The notes: generated from the letters alone by a model not told the origin. Shown: positions 7,205 through 15,957, counted from the stretch's first letter. The stretch: DNA of 23,874 bases from an uncultured Sphingomonas sp. (GCA_946482655.1 CAMLSA010000050.1:1-23874), one strand, 5' to 3'. Made by a program: numbers and translations.

Positions 7205-9421
7205 ATGAAAACGCAGCTTTTCCGCGCTTTGCTCACCACCGCCGCGCTTGCCAGCGCATCGCAGATCCATGCTCAGGACGCGGCCCCGGCCGAAGCCACT
7301 GCGTCCGGCAACGAGATCACGGAAATCGTCGTGACTGGCGCACGGCAGCGTTCGGAGGCCGTGCAATCGGCCCCCGTGGCCGTGTCGGTACTGACGCCGC
7401 GTATCATCGAATCGCTGAATACAAACAACATCACGGGTCTGTCCGCGGTCGTGCCGAACCTGCAGGTGTCGCCTGTCAATCCGGTGATCGGCTCGGCGGT
7501 CGTCGCGCTTCGCGGCTTCTATAACAACACCAGCGACATCTCGCAGGAGCCCGCGGTCGCGGTCTATATCGACGGTGTCTACCAGGTTCTGCCGCCCGGC
7601 TCGTTCGCCGATCTGTTCGACCTGCAGAGCATCGAAGTGCTGCGTGGTCCGCAGGGCACGCTGCTGGGCAAGAATGCGCCGGCGGGCGCGGTGCTGCTCA
7701 ACAGGTCGCGTCCAACCGGCAAGTTCGGCGTGCGCGCCAAGGCCGAATATGGCAGCTACAACCTCGTGCAGGGGCAGGCTCTGGTCAACTTCCCGATCAT
7801 CACCGACGTGCTGTCGGGTAAGATCTACGCCCTCTACCGCCGTCGCGGCGACTATATCGACAATCTCTCCTTCCCCGATCACGATCAGGGCGCCGAGCGG
7901 CGCGGTACGCTGCGCGGCGCGCTGCTGTTCGAGCCGACATCCAACCTCAGCTTCTATCTGACCGGCGAATATAGCTATGACCGGTCGGACCAGAAGCCCG
8001 CACGCAACGTGGCCACCGGTGCCTTCGCGCCCTGCAACACGGTGGGCCTCTGCAACATCGATGCCGGACGCTACAACACGACCCGCGCCGAATATGTGAA
8101 CCGGCCCAAGGCCGACGATTATTCGGCAACGCTGGTCACCGACTGGAGCGGCGACGTCGTCGCGCTGAAATCGACGACCGGCTGGCGCGATTACAAGCAG
8201 GTCAACCGCACCGACCTCGATGGCGCCGCGCAGACCATCCTCAACGCGTTCGACAATCCGCTCAGCCTGAAAAATGTTTCGGAAGAGCTGCGGATCAACT
8301 CGGTCGATGGCGGAGGCGCCGATCTCGACGGCATGCTCGACTGGGTCATCGGCGGCTATATCTCGCATTCGAAGGCCTGGTCGGCCGCGTCGCGAAATGC
8401 GCGCAACGTCAGCATCACGAGCCGCACCCAGCGCGTGGTCCGCGACAGCAAGGCGATCTTCGGTCAGCTCGACATCCATCTGACCGATCAGTGGACTATC
8501 TCGGGCGGCGCGCGGCGCAGCAGCGATCGCTTCAAGCATCGCTTCGCCTTCCCGGTCCCGGCGACCTATCCGGACGTCACCACGTTCCCGGTGGCGACCA
8601 ACCGCGAACAGGTCACCTCGAAGAACACCTCTTTCGAGGCGGGCACCCAGTATAAGCTGATGCCCGACAAGATGATCTATTTCCGCTATTCGGAAGGTTT
8701 CCGCCCGAGCGCGTTCAACGGCGAGCCGGCCACGCTTGTGAATCCCCCGTTCCCGTCGGAATCGTCGACCTCCTACGAAATCGGCGCCAAGACCGAGTGG
8801 CTCGACAAGCGGCTGCGTTTCAACATCACGTTGTTCGACATCAAGTACAAGAATCTGCAACGCAGCTTCCAGGTTCCTATCGCTGGCGGCAGCTTCGTCC
8901 AGGTCACTGGTCCGGCCCAGGCCCGTACCAAGGGCATCGAGATCGAATCGGTCCTCATTCCGGTCGACGACCTGACGCTGCGCGGCAATTTCGGCTATCT
9001 CGACGCCAAGTACAGCAATTTCCTGCTCAATCTCGGCGCGGGCGGGATCGTCGATCTTTCGGGGCAACGCCTGCCCTATGCGGCGAAATACACCGCATCG
9101 GTCTCGGGCGACTATGTGATAAGGTTCGGCGACAGCCTCGCCGGGTTCGAATCGCTGACCCTCAATGCCTCCGCCAACTATCGCAGCACGACGAACCTGA
9201 GTAACCAGAACAATCCGCTCGGTGTTCAGAAGGGTTACACCAGTGTCAACACTGCGGTGACGCTGGCGTCCGCCGAGGATCGCTATAGGCTGCAATTCTA
9301 CGTCAACAATCTGTTCGACAAGCATTGGCTCGAAATAGTGACCGTCATCCCGGGTGTGTCCCAGTGGGTGCAGGACAATATCGAGCGTACTTGGGGCGTA
9401 TCGCTCGAAGTGAAGTTCTGA
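7205..9421 (+). CDS. TonB-dependent outer-membrane receptor
   Basis: The 738-residue protein starts at ATG 7205, behind GAGGGGA (7194-7200). Residues 1-23 are a signal peptide with a likely cleavage after QIHA. A TonB box-like EIVVTGARQ follows at about 40-48. The plug domain includes the conserved VLRGPQGTLLGKNAPAG. The rest is a long beta-barrel that ends with VSLEVKF, carrying the terminal phenylalanine needed for barrel assembly. Such receptors pull substrates across the outer membrane using TonB energy; in sphingomonads many serve hydrophobic carbon sources instead of siderophores. It lies alone between the ligase and the Rieske gene, with a candidate promoter before it and a strong terminator after it, so it is probably its own transcript. 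The ligand is inferred to be the substrate of the surrounding pathway. Confidence 0.95.
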   Translation: MKTQLFRALLTTAALASASQIHAQDAAPAEATASGNEITEIVVTGARQRSEAVQSAPVAVSVLTPRIIESLNTNNITGLSAVVPNLQVSPVNPVIGSAVVALRGFYNNTSDISQEPAVAVYIDGVYQVLPPGSFADLFDLQSIEVLRGPQGTLLGKNAPAGAVLLNRSRPTGKFGVRAKAEYGSYNLVQGQALVNFPIITDVLSGKIYALYRRRGDYIDNLSFPDHDQGAERRGTLRGALLFEPTSNLSFYLTGEYSYDRSDQKPARNVATGAFAPCNTVGLCNIDAGRYNTTRAEYVNRPKADDYSATLVTDWSGDVVALKSTTGWRDYKQVNRTDLDGAAQTILNAFDNPLSLKNVSEELRINSVDGGGADLDGMLDWVIGGYISHSKAWSAASRNARNVSITSRTQRVVRDSKAIFGQLDIHLTDQWTISGGARRSSDRFKHRFAFPVPATYPDVTTFPVATNREQVTSKNTSFEAGTQYKLMPDKMIYFRYSEGFRPSAFNGEPATLVNPPFPSESSTSYEIGAKTEWLDKRLRFNITLFDIKYKNLQRSFQVPIAGGSFVQVTGPAQARTKGIEIESVLIPVDDLTLRGNFGYLDAKYSNFLLNLGAGGIVDLSGQRLPYAAKYTASVSGDYVIRFGDSLAGFESLTLNASANYRSTTNLSNQNNPLGVQKGYTSVNTAVTLASAEDRYRLQFYVNNLFDKHWLEIVTVIPGVSQWVQDNIERTWGVSLEVKF

Positions 9422-9428
9422 TCTGTTC

Positions 9429-9453
9429 GGCGGGGCCGCGTCGCGGCCCCGCC
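9429..9453 (+). terminator. intrinsic terminator after the TonB receptor
   Basis: A perfect 10-bp GC stem (ggcggggccg 9429-9438 with cggccccgcc 9444-9453) has a 5-base loop and starts 8 bases after the stop codon. A pyrimidine-rich tail ending in TTTT follows by 9470. The T-run is interrupted, so termination may be incomplete. Confidence 0.7.
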
Positions 9454-9472
9454 TGTCCTTCGTCCCTTTTCG

Positions 9473-9540
9473 TCGGAGCGAAGCCGAGGGATGTTCCGCC
9501 GGACAGCGTGTCTCGACTGCGCTCGACGAAGGCGCTCCGA
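9473..9540. repeat. 68-bp intergenic element bounded by 8-bp inverted ends
   Basis: TCGGAGCG (9473-9480) and CGCTCCGA (9533-9540) are exact reverse complements that enclose a GC-rich core containing GAAGCCGAGGG and TCTCGACTGCGCTCGAC. The core resembles short dispersed repeats that recur between genes in sphingomonad genomes and give spurious peptides of the VERSRDT type when translated. Only one copy is visible in this window, so membership of a repeat family is from memory of the style and not shown here. Confidence 0.45.
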
Positions 9541-9863
9541 TCGGCGCGCGGCCGCGTTGCCCACAGGCGTGACGGCGCACGACCGCGCCGGCTGCGATAT
9601 CCGCGGCCTGGCCACGCAGGGTGTGTGATGGCTTCGCCTAGATGGCCGCCAAGCACATAACCCGTTGCAACGACGGCTGAAAAACCCACGGCTTACCGGC
9701 GCGGGACCGCCGCGGAACGACCTCCGTATGAGTTGAATATGGGGTCCGCATGGACTATCTGCGGATGCAGACGGCGGCGCGTCGCCCTAGCGGGCAGCGC
9801 AGCTCGGAATATGTCAAAGGCTGCATTGTCCCGAGCCGGACCAATGCGAACTATAGGTGTTGA
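9541..9863. other. non-coding gap between the receptor and the Rieske gene
   Basis: I see no gene, remnant or clear promoter in these 323 bases. Reading frames that cross it lack ribosome binding sites or coding character. An AGGTG four bases before the ATG at 9864 is the likely ribosome binding site of the next gene. The promoter of the Rieske operon should lie here, but no convincing -35/-10 pair with correct spacing is visible. Confidence 0.5.
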
Positions 9864-11282
9864 ATGGAAAAGCTGGCGATCCGTACCGGAAAGAATTGGA
9901 CCAGGCGGCCCGACCAACATTTGCAAGTCGGCCAGTCCTATCAGGACTACCTCGCCGCCGACGCGGTGTTGCCCGCTGAGGATATGCGGCAGCCATCGGT
10001 CGATCCCGAACTTGCATCCTATAAAATCACGCGCGACCGCTATGTTTCGAAGAGCTTTCACGACCGCGAGGTGAAGGGTCTCTGGGCCCATGTCTGGCAG
10101 ATGGCCTGCCGCGAGGAGGAGATTCCCGAGGCCGGCGATATCTCGGTCTATGAGATCGCCGGCGCCTCCTATATCGTCGTCCGTGGCAACGACGACAAAA
10201 TCCGCGCCTTCCGCAACACGTGCATGCATCGCGGCATGAAGCTGTGCGCGCAGGACACCAGCCTCGGCAAGCTGCGCTGCCCCTTTCACGGATTCACCTG
10301 GAATCTGAAAGGCGAGATCATAGACATACCGATGCGCTGGGATTTTCCCGGGATGACCGACGACGACGTCCACCTCTCCGAAGTGCAGGTGGGTTTGTGG
10401 GGCGGCTTCGTCTTCATCAACCCCGACCCGGACGCCCCGTCGCTCGAGAGCTTCCTGGGCGTCTTGCCACAGCATCTCACCGGCTTCCTGGATCACTCCC
10501 AGAAATATATCAAAGCCCACTTTCGGAAGATATTTCCGTGCAACTGGAAGCTCGGGGTCGAGGCCTTCACGGAAAGCTACCACACGCTGGAGGTCCATCC
10601 CCAGTTCGCCGGCTTCCTGGCTGACGAGAATGGACAATATGACGTGTTCGGTGACCATGTCAGCCGCTTTTGCCTCACGATAGGCAAGCAAGCCACGGCG
10701 ATCGCCGAGCCACTGACGGAGCAGGCCGTCGTCGACGAATTTTTCGAGGCGAACGCGCTTGGCGCGCCTCCCGCCATACCTGAAGGCATGACGGCCCGTG
10801 CCTTCCTCGCCCAGCACATGCGCGCCGTCTATACGGCGCAATCCGGGCGGGACTATTCGTTGTGTTCCGAGGCGGAACTGATCGATTCGATCCAATATTC
10901 GCTTTTTCCGAATATCGTGCTGTGGCGCACGCTCGTCTTTCCCGCCGTGTATCGTCTTCGTCCGAACGGGGACGACCCTCATTCCTGCATCTTCGACCTT
11001 TATCTTCTGGCGGACCTGCCGGCTTCCGGCGCGCGGCCTTACGCTGCCGAAGTGCAGGACATGGGCGACAGCAGTTTCAGAGAGACGCTGAAGGAGTATT
11101 CGGCGCTTCTCGGCGAGACCTACGATCAGGATCTGGCGAACTTCCGCACACAGCAGCAGGGAATGATAGGCGCGCCCGACGTGCCGCTCCAGTCGGCGCG
11201 CGCCCAGGAAATCCGGATCAGGCATATGGAAAAGGTCATCGACGGCTATCTCGATCGATATGCGCCTGAAGATGGTAAGTAA
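9864..11282 (+). CDS. Rieske non-heme iron ring-hydroxylating oxygenase, alpha subunit
   Basis: The 472-residue protein has the two domains of an oxygenase alpha subunit. The Rieske [2Fe-2S] ligands are Cys120-x-His122 (TCMHRG) and Cys139-x2-His142 (CPFHG). The mononuclear iron site lies in NWKLGVEAFTESYHTLEVHP, with His240 and His245; Glu237 stands where the bridging Asp/Glu between subunits is expected. The length is normal. Such enzymes add O2-derived hydroxyl groups to aromatic or alicyclic rings, or demethylate, using electrons from a ferredoxin and reductase. No beta subunit or reductase is adjacent, so a homo-oligomeric alpha-only enzyme is likely. The small Rieske ferredoxin at 23500-23811 is the only electron-transfer partner in the window. 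It heads a rightward set followed after 29 bases by a VOC gene. Confidence 0.95.
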   Translation: MEKLAIRTGKNWTRRPDQHLQVGQSYQDYLAADAVLPAEDMRQPSVDPELASYKITRDRYVSKSFHDREVKGLWAHVWQMACREEEIPEAGDISVYEIAGASYIVVRGNDDKIRAFRNTCMHRGMKLCAQDTSLGKLRCPFHGFTWNLKGEIIDIPMRWDFPGMTDDDVHLSEVQVGLWGGFVFINPDPDAPSLESFLGVLPQHLTGFLDHSQKYIKAHFRKIFPCNWKLGVEAFTESYHTLEVHPQFAGFLADENGQYDVFGDHVSRFCLTIGKQATAIAEPLTEQAVVDEFFEANALGAPPAIPEGMTARAFLAQHMRAVYTAQSGRDYSLCSEAELIDSIQYSLFPNIVLWRTLVFPAVYRLRPNGDDPHSCIFDLYLLADLPASGARPYAAEVQDMGDSSFRETLKEYSALLGETYDQDLANFRTQQQGMIGAPDVPLQSARAQEIRIRHMEKVIDGYLDRYAPEDGK

Positions 11283-11311
11283 AACGACAAATTAACGGAG
11301 GATGACCCGAT

Positions 11312-11794
11312 ATGATCCGTGGCATACATCACGTAGCAATCCATACAAGAAATCTCGACAGAACGCTGGCTTTCTACAAGGAAGCATTCGGATTCGTTCC
11401 CGTGGTCGATCAGATCGACTGGAGCGACAACGAGTTTTTCGACAGCGTTATCGGAATCAAGGGAACGGCCGGACGGCTGATCATGCTTAAAGCCAATAAC
11501 GTCTATCTGGAGGTTTTTGAATATTCGGCGCCTCCCGGACGACAGGATGCTCCCCTGAATCCGAACGATCTCGGCTACACCCATTTCTGCGTCGACAGCG
11601 ACGATATCGAGAACGACTATAAACGCCTCATTGCGGCAGGCATGACGTTCGCTCGCACGGTGCCCGATGAGGTCACCGGCATTCGCGCCGTTTACGGCCG
11701 CGATCCCGACGGAAATGTCATCGAGTTGCAGCAGGTGGTGCGGGATCACGCCTTTTCGTTCGAAGGCCTGGAGCCCCAGCCTGACAATGCCTGA
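11312..11794 (+). CDS. single-domain VOC protein (glyoxalase/dioxygenase-like)
   Basis: This 160-residue protein keeps the metal ligands of catalytic VOC enzymes: His7 in GIHHVAI, Glu67 in VYLEVFEY, His91 in GYTHFCVDS and Glu138 in DPDGNVIELQQ. The ATG at 11312 follows GGAGG (11297-11301) at a rather long 10 bases. Families with this layout include lactoylglutathione lyases, methylmalonyl-CoA epimerases and extradiol-type dioxygenases. The Rieske gene 29 bases upstream suggests action on a hydroxylated ring product, or isomerisation of a CoA ester, but this is inference. The base composition looks less GC-rich than the flanking genes. Confidence 0.88.
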   Translation: MIRGIHHVAIHTRNLDRTLAFYKEAFGFVPVVDQIDWSDNEFFDSVIGIKGTAGRLIMLKANNVYLEVFEYSAPPGRQDAPLNPNDLGYTHFCVDSDDIENDYKRLIAAGMTFARTVPDEVTGIRAVYGRDPDGNVIELQQVVRDHAFSFEGLEPQPDNA

Positions 11795-11800
11795 GGTCGG

Positions 11801-11839
11801 CTAGTTCTGGCGGCGGAACTTGCCGGTCGGTGTGGCGGG
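11801..11839 (-). pseudogene. orphan C-terminal tail of an acyl-CoA ligase-like gene
   Basis: Read on the minus strand, these codons give PATPTGKFRRQN and then TAG. TPTGK is the A10 motif with the catalytic lysine of AMP-forming ligases, and it normally sits just before the C-terminus, as it does in the intact ligase at 5415-6992 (MTPTGKVLKHE). The same frame stays open upstream for about 20 more codons with GC-rich third positions, then meets a stop near 11890. Nothing else of a ligase is recognisable, so it appears to be the end of a deleted gene on the opposite strand. The motif is short and a chance match is possible. Confidence 0.35.
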
Positions 11840-12026
11840 ATGACTCCGCGCCGCGTTGGTCTCGCCTTCGCGCAGGGCGCCGGGAAACGACGCTGCTCAG
11901 CCACGCCGGCGGCAGCCGTTGCGACTCCGGACCCGAAATGACACCTTCGGCGAAGGACATTTGGAAAATGTCGGCCTCGTGACGAGGGCGACCTGGAGCG
12001 GTGAACAGAATTATGTTGGAGACATC

Positions 12027-13748
12027 ATGACCGGGACGAAGTCCATATCGACCGATATGCTGGTGGTGGGATCCGGTCTGGGAGCGATGATCACCGCGAT
12101 CCGAAGCCATGATCTCGGGCTAAAGGTGGTGATGATCGAAAAGAGCCACGTCTATGGCGGCACGTCTGCTCTTTCCGGCGGTGGTATATGGATCCCCGTC
12201 AATCCCGACCTCAAGACCGAGGATTCGCGTGAAAAGGCGCTGTCCTATCTGCGCGCGGTGACTCGCGGCAAAGCCGACGACCGCAAGCTGGAGGCCTATG
12301 TCGACAATGCGGCCAGCATGGTCGACTATGCACGTTCGGTCGGCGCGAAGATCTATAAGGCCGACGGATATCCCGACTATTTTCCGGAACACCCCGATGC
12401 GCTGGCCGGCCGGCACATGCTGTCAGGCGATTTCGACGGAAAGCTGCTCGGCGACGAATTCTTCAGGATGCGGATGACCTACCCCGCCTTCCTCGCCTTC
12501 GACCGCTATGCGCTGAACCTGGATGCGGCCTATGCGCTCATGAGCCGGCAGAAGACCTGGTTGTGGGAAGGCTTCAAGGTCGTGGCGGGCTATTGGGCCG
12601 ACATCCCTTGGCGGTTGAAGACGGCGCGCGACAGCCGGCTGGCGATGGGGCGCGCCTTTGTCGGATTCTTCCGGAAGGCCATGATGGAGAGGGACATTCC
12701 GTTACTCCTCAACACCAGGCTGGTCGGGCTGGAAAGGGACGAGCATCGGGTCGTGGGCGCGCGCGTCAATCACGATGGCAACGAATATATGATCGAGGCG
12801 CGCTCGATCATGCTGGCCGCCGGCGGGTTCGAGCAGAACCAGGAGATGCGCGACAAATATCATGCGGTGAAGACCGAGGTCGCCAACACCCTCACGCCCC
12901 AGGGGGCGAACGAGGGCGATGCGATCCGCGCCGGCCGCGAGATCGGCGCGGATATCGACAATATGGACAGTGCGTGGTGGGTGCCAACCATCCGACTGCC
13001 GGGCAAGAACAATACGCGCATCGCCGGTCAGCTGTTCTTCGATCGCAGCCGGCCAGGCATGATCTGCGTCAATCGTCTGGGCAAGCGGTTCTGCAACGAA
13101 GCGCTCTCCTACGATCGCTTCGGCAATGCCATGATCGAGGATCATCGAAAGACCGGTGCGAATCTGCCGTGCTGGACACTCTTCGATGCGCGGTTCAGAA
13201 AGAATTACCCGGCGGGCGACATCCTACCGGGCTGGGTGCGCCCCGACAGTAAACTGCCGCCGGAATATTGGGACTCCATCATCTACAGGGCTGATACGAT
13301 CGAGGAACTGGCGCGCAAGATCGATGTCGATCCCGCGACGCTCGCGACGACGATCCGCACTTTCAACGAATATGCGAGGACCGGCAAGGATCTGGAGTTT
13401 CACCGCGGCGAATCGGACTATGACAAGTTCTTCGGGGATTCCCGGGGAAAGCCCAACACCAATCTCGGGCCCCTCGATAAGGCGCCCTTTTACGCCATCA
13501 AAACCGAGTTGGGCGACATCGGCACCAAGGGCGGCCTGCGCGTCGATGAGGATGCGCGTGTGCTCGACACCGAGGGCAAGCCGATCGAGGGGCTGTATGC
13601 CACGGGCAACACTACGGGTTCGCTGTTCGTCGATGTGTATCCGGGGGCGGGCAGCACGCTGGGTCCGGCCCTGGTCTTCGGCTTCCTCGGGGCGAACCAT
13701 GCCGCGCGGCTGCTTACCAATTCCGGACCGATCGCTCACGCGGAGTGA
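12027..13748 (+). CDS. KstD-like FAD-binding dehydrogenase (3-oxosteroid 1-dehydrogenase family), copy 1
   Basis: The ATG at 12027 has GGAG five bases upstream; the open frame before it (to 11856) looks non-coding. The 573-residue flavoprotein has the FAD motif VVGSGLGA (13-20), GGTSALSGGG (44-53), and the three tyrosine regions used by 3-ketosteroid delta-1-dehydrogenases: YPDYFP (115-120), NEALSYDRFGNAM, and YPGAGSTLGP starting at Tyr538, with the glycine that replaces the fumarate-reductase arginine. The reaction class is alpha,beta-desaturation of a ring ketone with FAD. It belongs to the rightward Rieske-VOC set, but 232 bases separate it from the VOC gene. A second homologue sits at 21660-23390 and shares GDIGTxGGL and GKPIxGLYAT. 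A steroid substrate is not proven; related enzymes act on other cyclic ketones. Confidence 0.9.
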   Translation: MTGTKSISTDMLVVGSGLGAMITAIRSHDLGLKVVMIEKSHVYGGTSALSGGGIWIPVNPDLKTEDSREKALSYLRAVTRGKADDRKLEAYVDNAASMVDYARSVGAKIYKADGYPDYFPEHPDALAGRHMLSGDFDGKLLGDEFFRMRMTYPAFLAFDRYALNLDAAYALMSRQKTWLWEGFKVVAGYWADIPWRLKTARDSRLAMGRAFVGFFRKAMMERDIPLLLNTRLVGLERDEHRVVGARVNHDGNEYMIEARSIMLAAGGFEQNQEMRDKYHAVKTEVANTLTPQGANEGDAIRAGREIGADIDNMDSAWWVPTIRLPGKNNTRIAGQLFFDRSRPGMICVNRLGKRFCNEALSYDRFGNAMIEDHRKTGANLPCWTLFDARFRKNYPAGDILPGWVRPDSKLPPEYWDSIIYRADTIEELARKIDVDPATLATTIRTFNEYARTGKDLEFHRGESDYDKFFGDSRGKPNTNLGPLDKAPFYAIKTELGDIGTKGGLRVDEDARVLDTEGKPIEGLYATGNTTGSLFVDVYPGAGSTLGPALVFGFLGANHAARLLTNSGPIAHAE

Positions 13749-13841
13749 GCGTCGGCTGGGGCCTAGCCGGTCAAGAGTTGCTTCTTACAGGAGAGCGAGT
13801 GCACTGCTGGTGCGTGATCATGATGAGTCGCTTTAAACTCG

Positions 13842-13862
13842 CCCGGCTCCGCCCGGGCCGGG
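13842..13862 (+). terminator. weak GC hairpin before the thiolase gene
   Basis: CCCGGC (13842-13847) pairs with GCCGGG (13857-13862) and is followed by only three T residues. It lies 93 bases after the stop of the KstD-like gene and 25 bases before the thiolase ATG. It may attenuate transcription between the two genes. Short stem and poor T-tract keep confidence low. Confidence 0.25.
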
Positions 13863-13887
13863 TTTGGTGTGGCGGAATGGAGTGGTG

Positions 13888-15129
13888 ATGAGAGACGTAT
13901 TCATCGCGGGGATCGGCATGACGCCGTTCGGGCGGCACTTGTCGGCGACGGTAAAAGGATTGACGGCGGATGCCGTATCGGCCGCGATCTCGGACAGCGG
14001 GATCGGGTTGCCGGCGATCGAGGCGGCCTTCTTCGCGAATACTTCGCAGTCGCCGCTCGAGGGCCAGCACATGATCCCGGGCCAGGTTGCGCTGCGGCCC
14101 ATGGGTTTTTCGGCTATCCCGATTATGAATGTCGAGAATGCCTGCGCGAGCTCCACCACGGCGTTCAACGTCGCGCACGCCTATATCCGCGCGGGACTGT
14201 GCGACGTCGCGCTGGTGGTCGGAGTCGACAAGATGACGCACCCCGACAAGGCGAAGAGCCTGAGCCTGTTCAACGGCGCCTGGGACGTGCATGGCGCGGC
14301 CGAGGGGATGGCGCGCCTGCTGCGGATCGGCGACGGCGTGGCAATTCCCGCCGGTGAGGAAGGCGTTCCCAACCGCAGCGTCTTCATGGACATCTATGCG
14401 GCGCTGGCGCGGGGCCATATGGCTGCCTTCGGGACGACGCAGCGGCAGATCGCGGCGGTGTCGGCGAAGAATCATTTTCATTCGACCTTCAATCCGCTCG
14501 CTCAGTATCGCAACGACATGTCGATCGACGAAGTGCTGGCGGCGCCGACGATCTCCTGGCCGCTCACGCTGCCGATGTGCGCGCCGGTGACCGACGGTGC
14601 GGCGGCCTGCGTGCTGGTCGCGGGCGACGCGATGCCGGCGGCGGCCCGCAGTCGTGCGGTTAAGGTGCGCGCGACCGTACTGGCTTCTGGCAGCGACCGA
14701 GATCCGATGGAGTTCGACAAGGCGATCTGCCACCTTGCCGCGAACAAGGCCTATGAGATCGCAGGCGTCGGCCCGCAGGACATGTCGGTGGCCGAGGTCC
14801 ATGACGCTTCGGCCTTCGCGGAGATCTCGCAGATCGAGAATCTCGGCTTCGTTCCGTTCGGCGAAGGCGGGCCGGCGAGCGAGCGCGGCGACACGAAGCT
14901 CGGCGGGCGGATCCCCGTCAACGTCTCGGGGGGTCTCGAATCGAAGGGGCATCCGATCGCCGCGACCGGCATCGGCCAACTTCACGAGCTGGTTCGGCAG
15001 TTGCGCGGCGAGGGTGGCGCCTCGCAGGTCGAGGGCGCGCGCTTCGGCATCGCCGAGAATGGCGGGGGTTTCCACGGCTATGAGGAAGCCGCCGCATGTA
15101 TCACGATCCTGGAATCCCCGGCGCGCTGA
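13888..15129 (+). CDS. SCP2-type thiolase / lipid-transfer thiolase-like protein
   Basis: The start is ATG 13888, five bases after GGAG, and gives 413 residues. The nucleophilic cysteine is Cys86 in NVENACASSTTAF. The conserved glycine-histidine loop is NVSGGLESKGHPIAATG (His355). HDASAFAEI takes the place of the HDxF loop. The last active-site loop, normally a CxG, reads ENGGGFHG, so the second cysteine is absent, as in the SCP2/FadA5-related subgroup that does retro-Claisen cleavage of bulky side chains or rings. The usual DUF35/OB-fold partner is not beside it. It is the last gene of the rightward set and faces the GntR gene. It presumably releases acetyl- or propionyl-CoA from an acyl-CoA made by the ligase at 5415 or another ligase. 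Confidence 0.88.
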   Translation: MRDVFIAGIGMTPFGRHLSATVKGLTADAVSAAISDSGIGLPAIEAAFFANTSQSPLEGQHMIPGQVALRPMGFSAIPIMNVENACASSTTAFNVAHAYIRAGLCDVALVVGVDKMTHPDKAKSLSLFNGAWDVHGAAEGMARLLRIGDGVAIPAGEEGVPNRSVFMDIYAALARGHMAAFGTTQRQIAAVSAKNHFHSTFNPLAQYRNDMSIDEVLAAPTISWPLTLPMCAPVTDGAAACVLVAGDAMPAAARSRAVKVRATVLASGSDRDPMEFDKAICHLAANKAYEIAGVGPQDMSVAEVHDASAFAEISQIENLGFVPFGEGGPASERGDTKLGGRIPVNVSGGLESKGHPIAATGIGQLHELVRQLRGEGGASQVEGARFGIAENGGGFHGYEEAAACITILESPAR

Positions 15130-15303
15130 TATTGCGATTTGTCGCCGCACATCGCGCCGCGGCGGCGGCATGTTTGTCTTGGGGCAGATTCCGCCGATGA
15201 AGAGCCGGTCTCAGGGCCGAGGCCCGGGCCTTCCTACTCGTTGGCCACGTGTCCGCGAAGGGACCGCGCTTTTCAACCCTCGGGAAGCCTCAAGAGACCA
15301 CGG

Positions 15304-15957
15304 TTAGTCCAAGTCCTTGTCGCGCATCAATTTCAGACGCGCTCGTTGGGCATTCCGGATATGCTCCCGTGTCGCTGCCTCGGCGGCGTCCGCGTCGCGT
15401 CTCGTGATCGCCGCAACAATGTCGAGATGTTCGTTATGCGCGTTTTCCGACCTGTGCGGCACCGCGAGGGTGGTGCCGCCGAGCAGCACCATTGCGTCAT
15501 CAAGCGAGAGCAGAGTGCGAACAAGATAGCGATTGTGGCCCGCTCGATACAGCGCCCCATGAAATGACCTGTTTAGGCGGGCTAACCGCGAGCTATCGCC
15601 GGGATGGTTCGCTTCAGCAGCCGCTAGGTCCTCCAGCTCCTGAATCTCTGCCTCGGAAGCGTGTCGCGCCGCGAAGCGCGCCGCTGTCCCTTCCAACACT
15701 TCACGCATGGCGTAGAGCTCAATCACCGATTGGTGATCGAGCTTTGCTATGACCATGCCTTCGTGGGCCGCATGCGTAACGAGACCGCTGGCTTCGAGCA
15801 GCTTGAGCGCCTCACGAACCGGAGTGCGGCTTACATTGAGTTGCTCGGCCAGGTCGTTCTCTCGAACGCGACTGCCGGGCGCGAGCGCGCCGCTCGATAT
15901 AGCCTCCTTGATCTGCCCGTAGACCCGTTGGCTGAGGGACGGGGCGCCTGTCACCAT
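15304..15957 (-). CDS. GntR family transcriptional regulator, FadR/FCD subfamily
   Basis: The 217-residue protein has an N-terminal winged helix (SLSQRVYGQIKEAISSGAL, then NVSRTPVREALKLLEASGLV with the recognition helix, about 34-60). An all-helical FCD effector domain follows, with likely metal-binding residues Asn129/His133 in LNRSFHGALYRAG, His177 in AHNEHLDIV and His199 in REHIRNA. FCD regulators bind small carboxylic acids and usually repress the neighbouring catabolic operon until the acid appears. The ATG at 15957 fits family alignments; the frame extends to a TTG at 16002, and neither start has a good ribosome binding site. It is divergent from the operon starting at 16180, whose promoter carries an inverted repeat, making that operon the expected target. 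It converges on the thiolase gene. Confidence 0.9.
   Translation of the reverse strand: MVTGAPSLSQRVYGQIKEAISSGALAPGSRVRENDLAEQLNVSRTPVREALKLLEASGLVTHAAHEGMVIAKLDHQSVIELYAMREVLEGTAARFAARHASEAEIQELEDLAAAEANHPGDSSRLARLNRSFHGALYRAGHNRYLVRTLLSLDDAMVLLGGTTLAVPHRSENAHNEHLDIVAAITRRDADAAEAATREHIRNAQRARLKLMRDKDLD

Noticed and set aside
7202..9580. A 792-codon open frame on the minus strand covering the whole TonB receptor gene
   Set aside because: It mirrors the codon phase of a GC-rich gene, has no ribosome binding site or recognisable domain, and the plus-strand receptor is unmistakable.
9693..11225. Long minus-strand frame opposite the Rieske gene (similar ones at 4118-5446, 13771-15171 and 21474-22811)
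   Set aside because: All are antisense shadows of clear genes caused by GC-biased third positions; none has a plausible start site or motif.
11856..12026. In-frame upstream extension of the KstD-like gene
   Set aside because: The added 57 residues are Arg-rich and family-unlike, and the ATG at 12027 has a good ribosome binding site and the FAD motif at the normal distance.
15220..15231. 12-base palindrome AGGCCCGGGCCT between the convergent thiolase and GntR genes
   Set aside because: No loop and no T-run; short GC palindromes are expected by chance at this composition.
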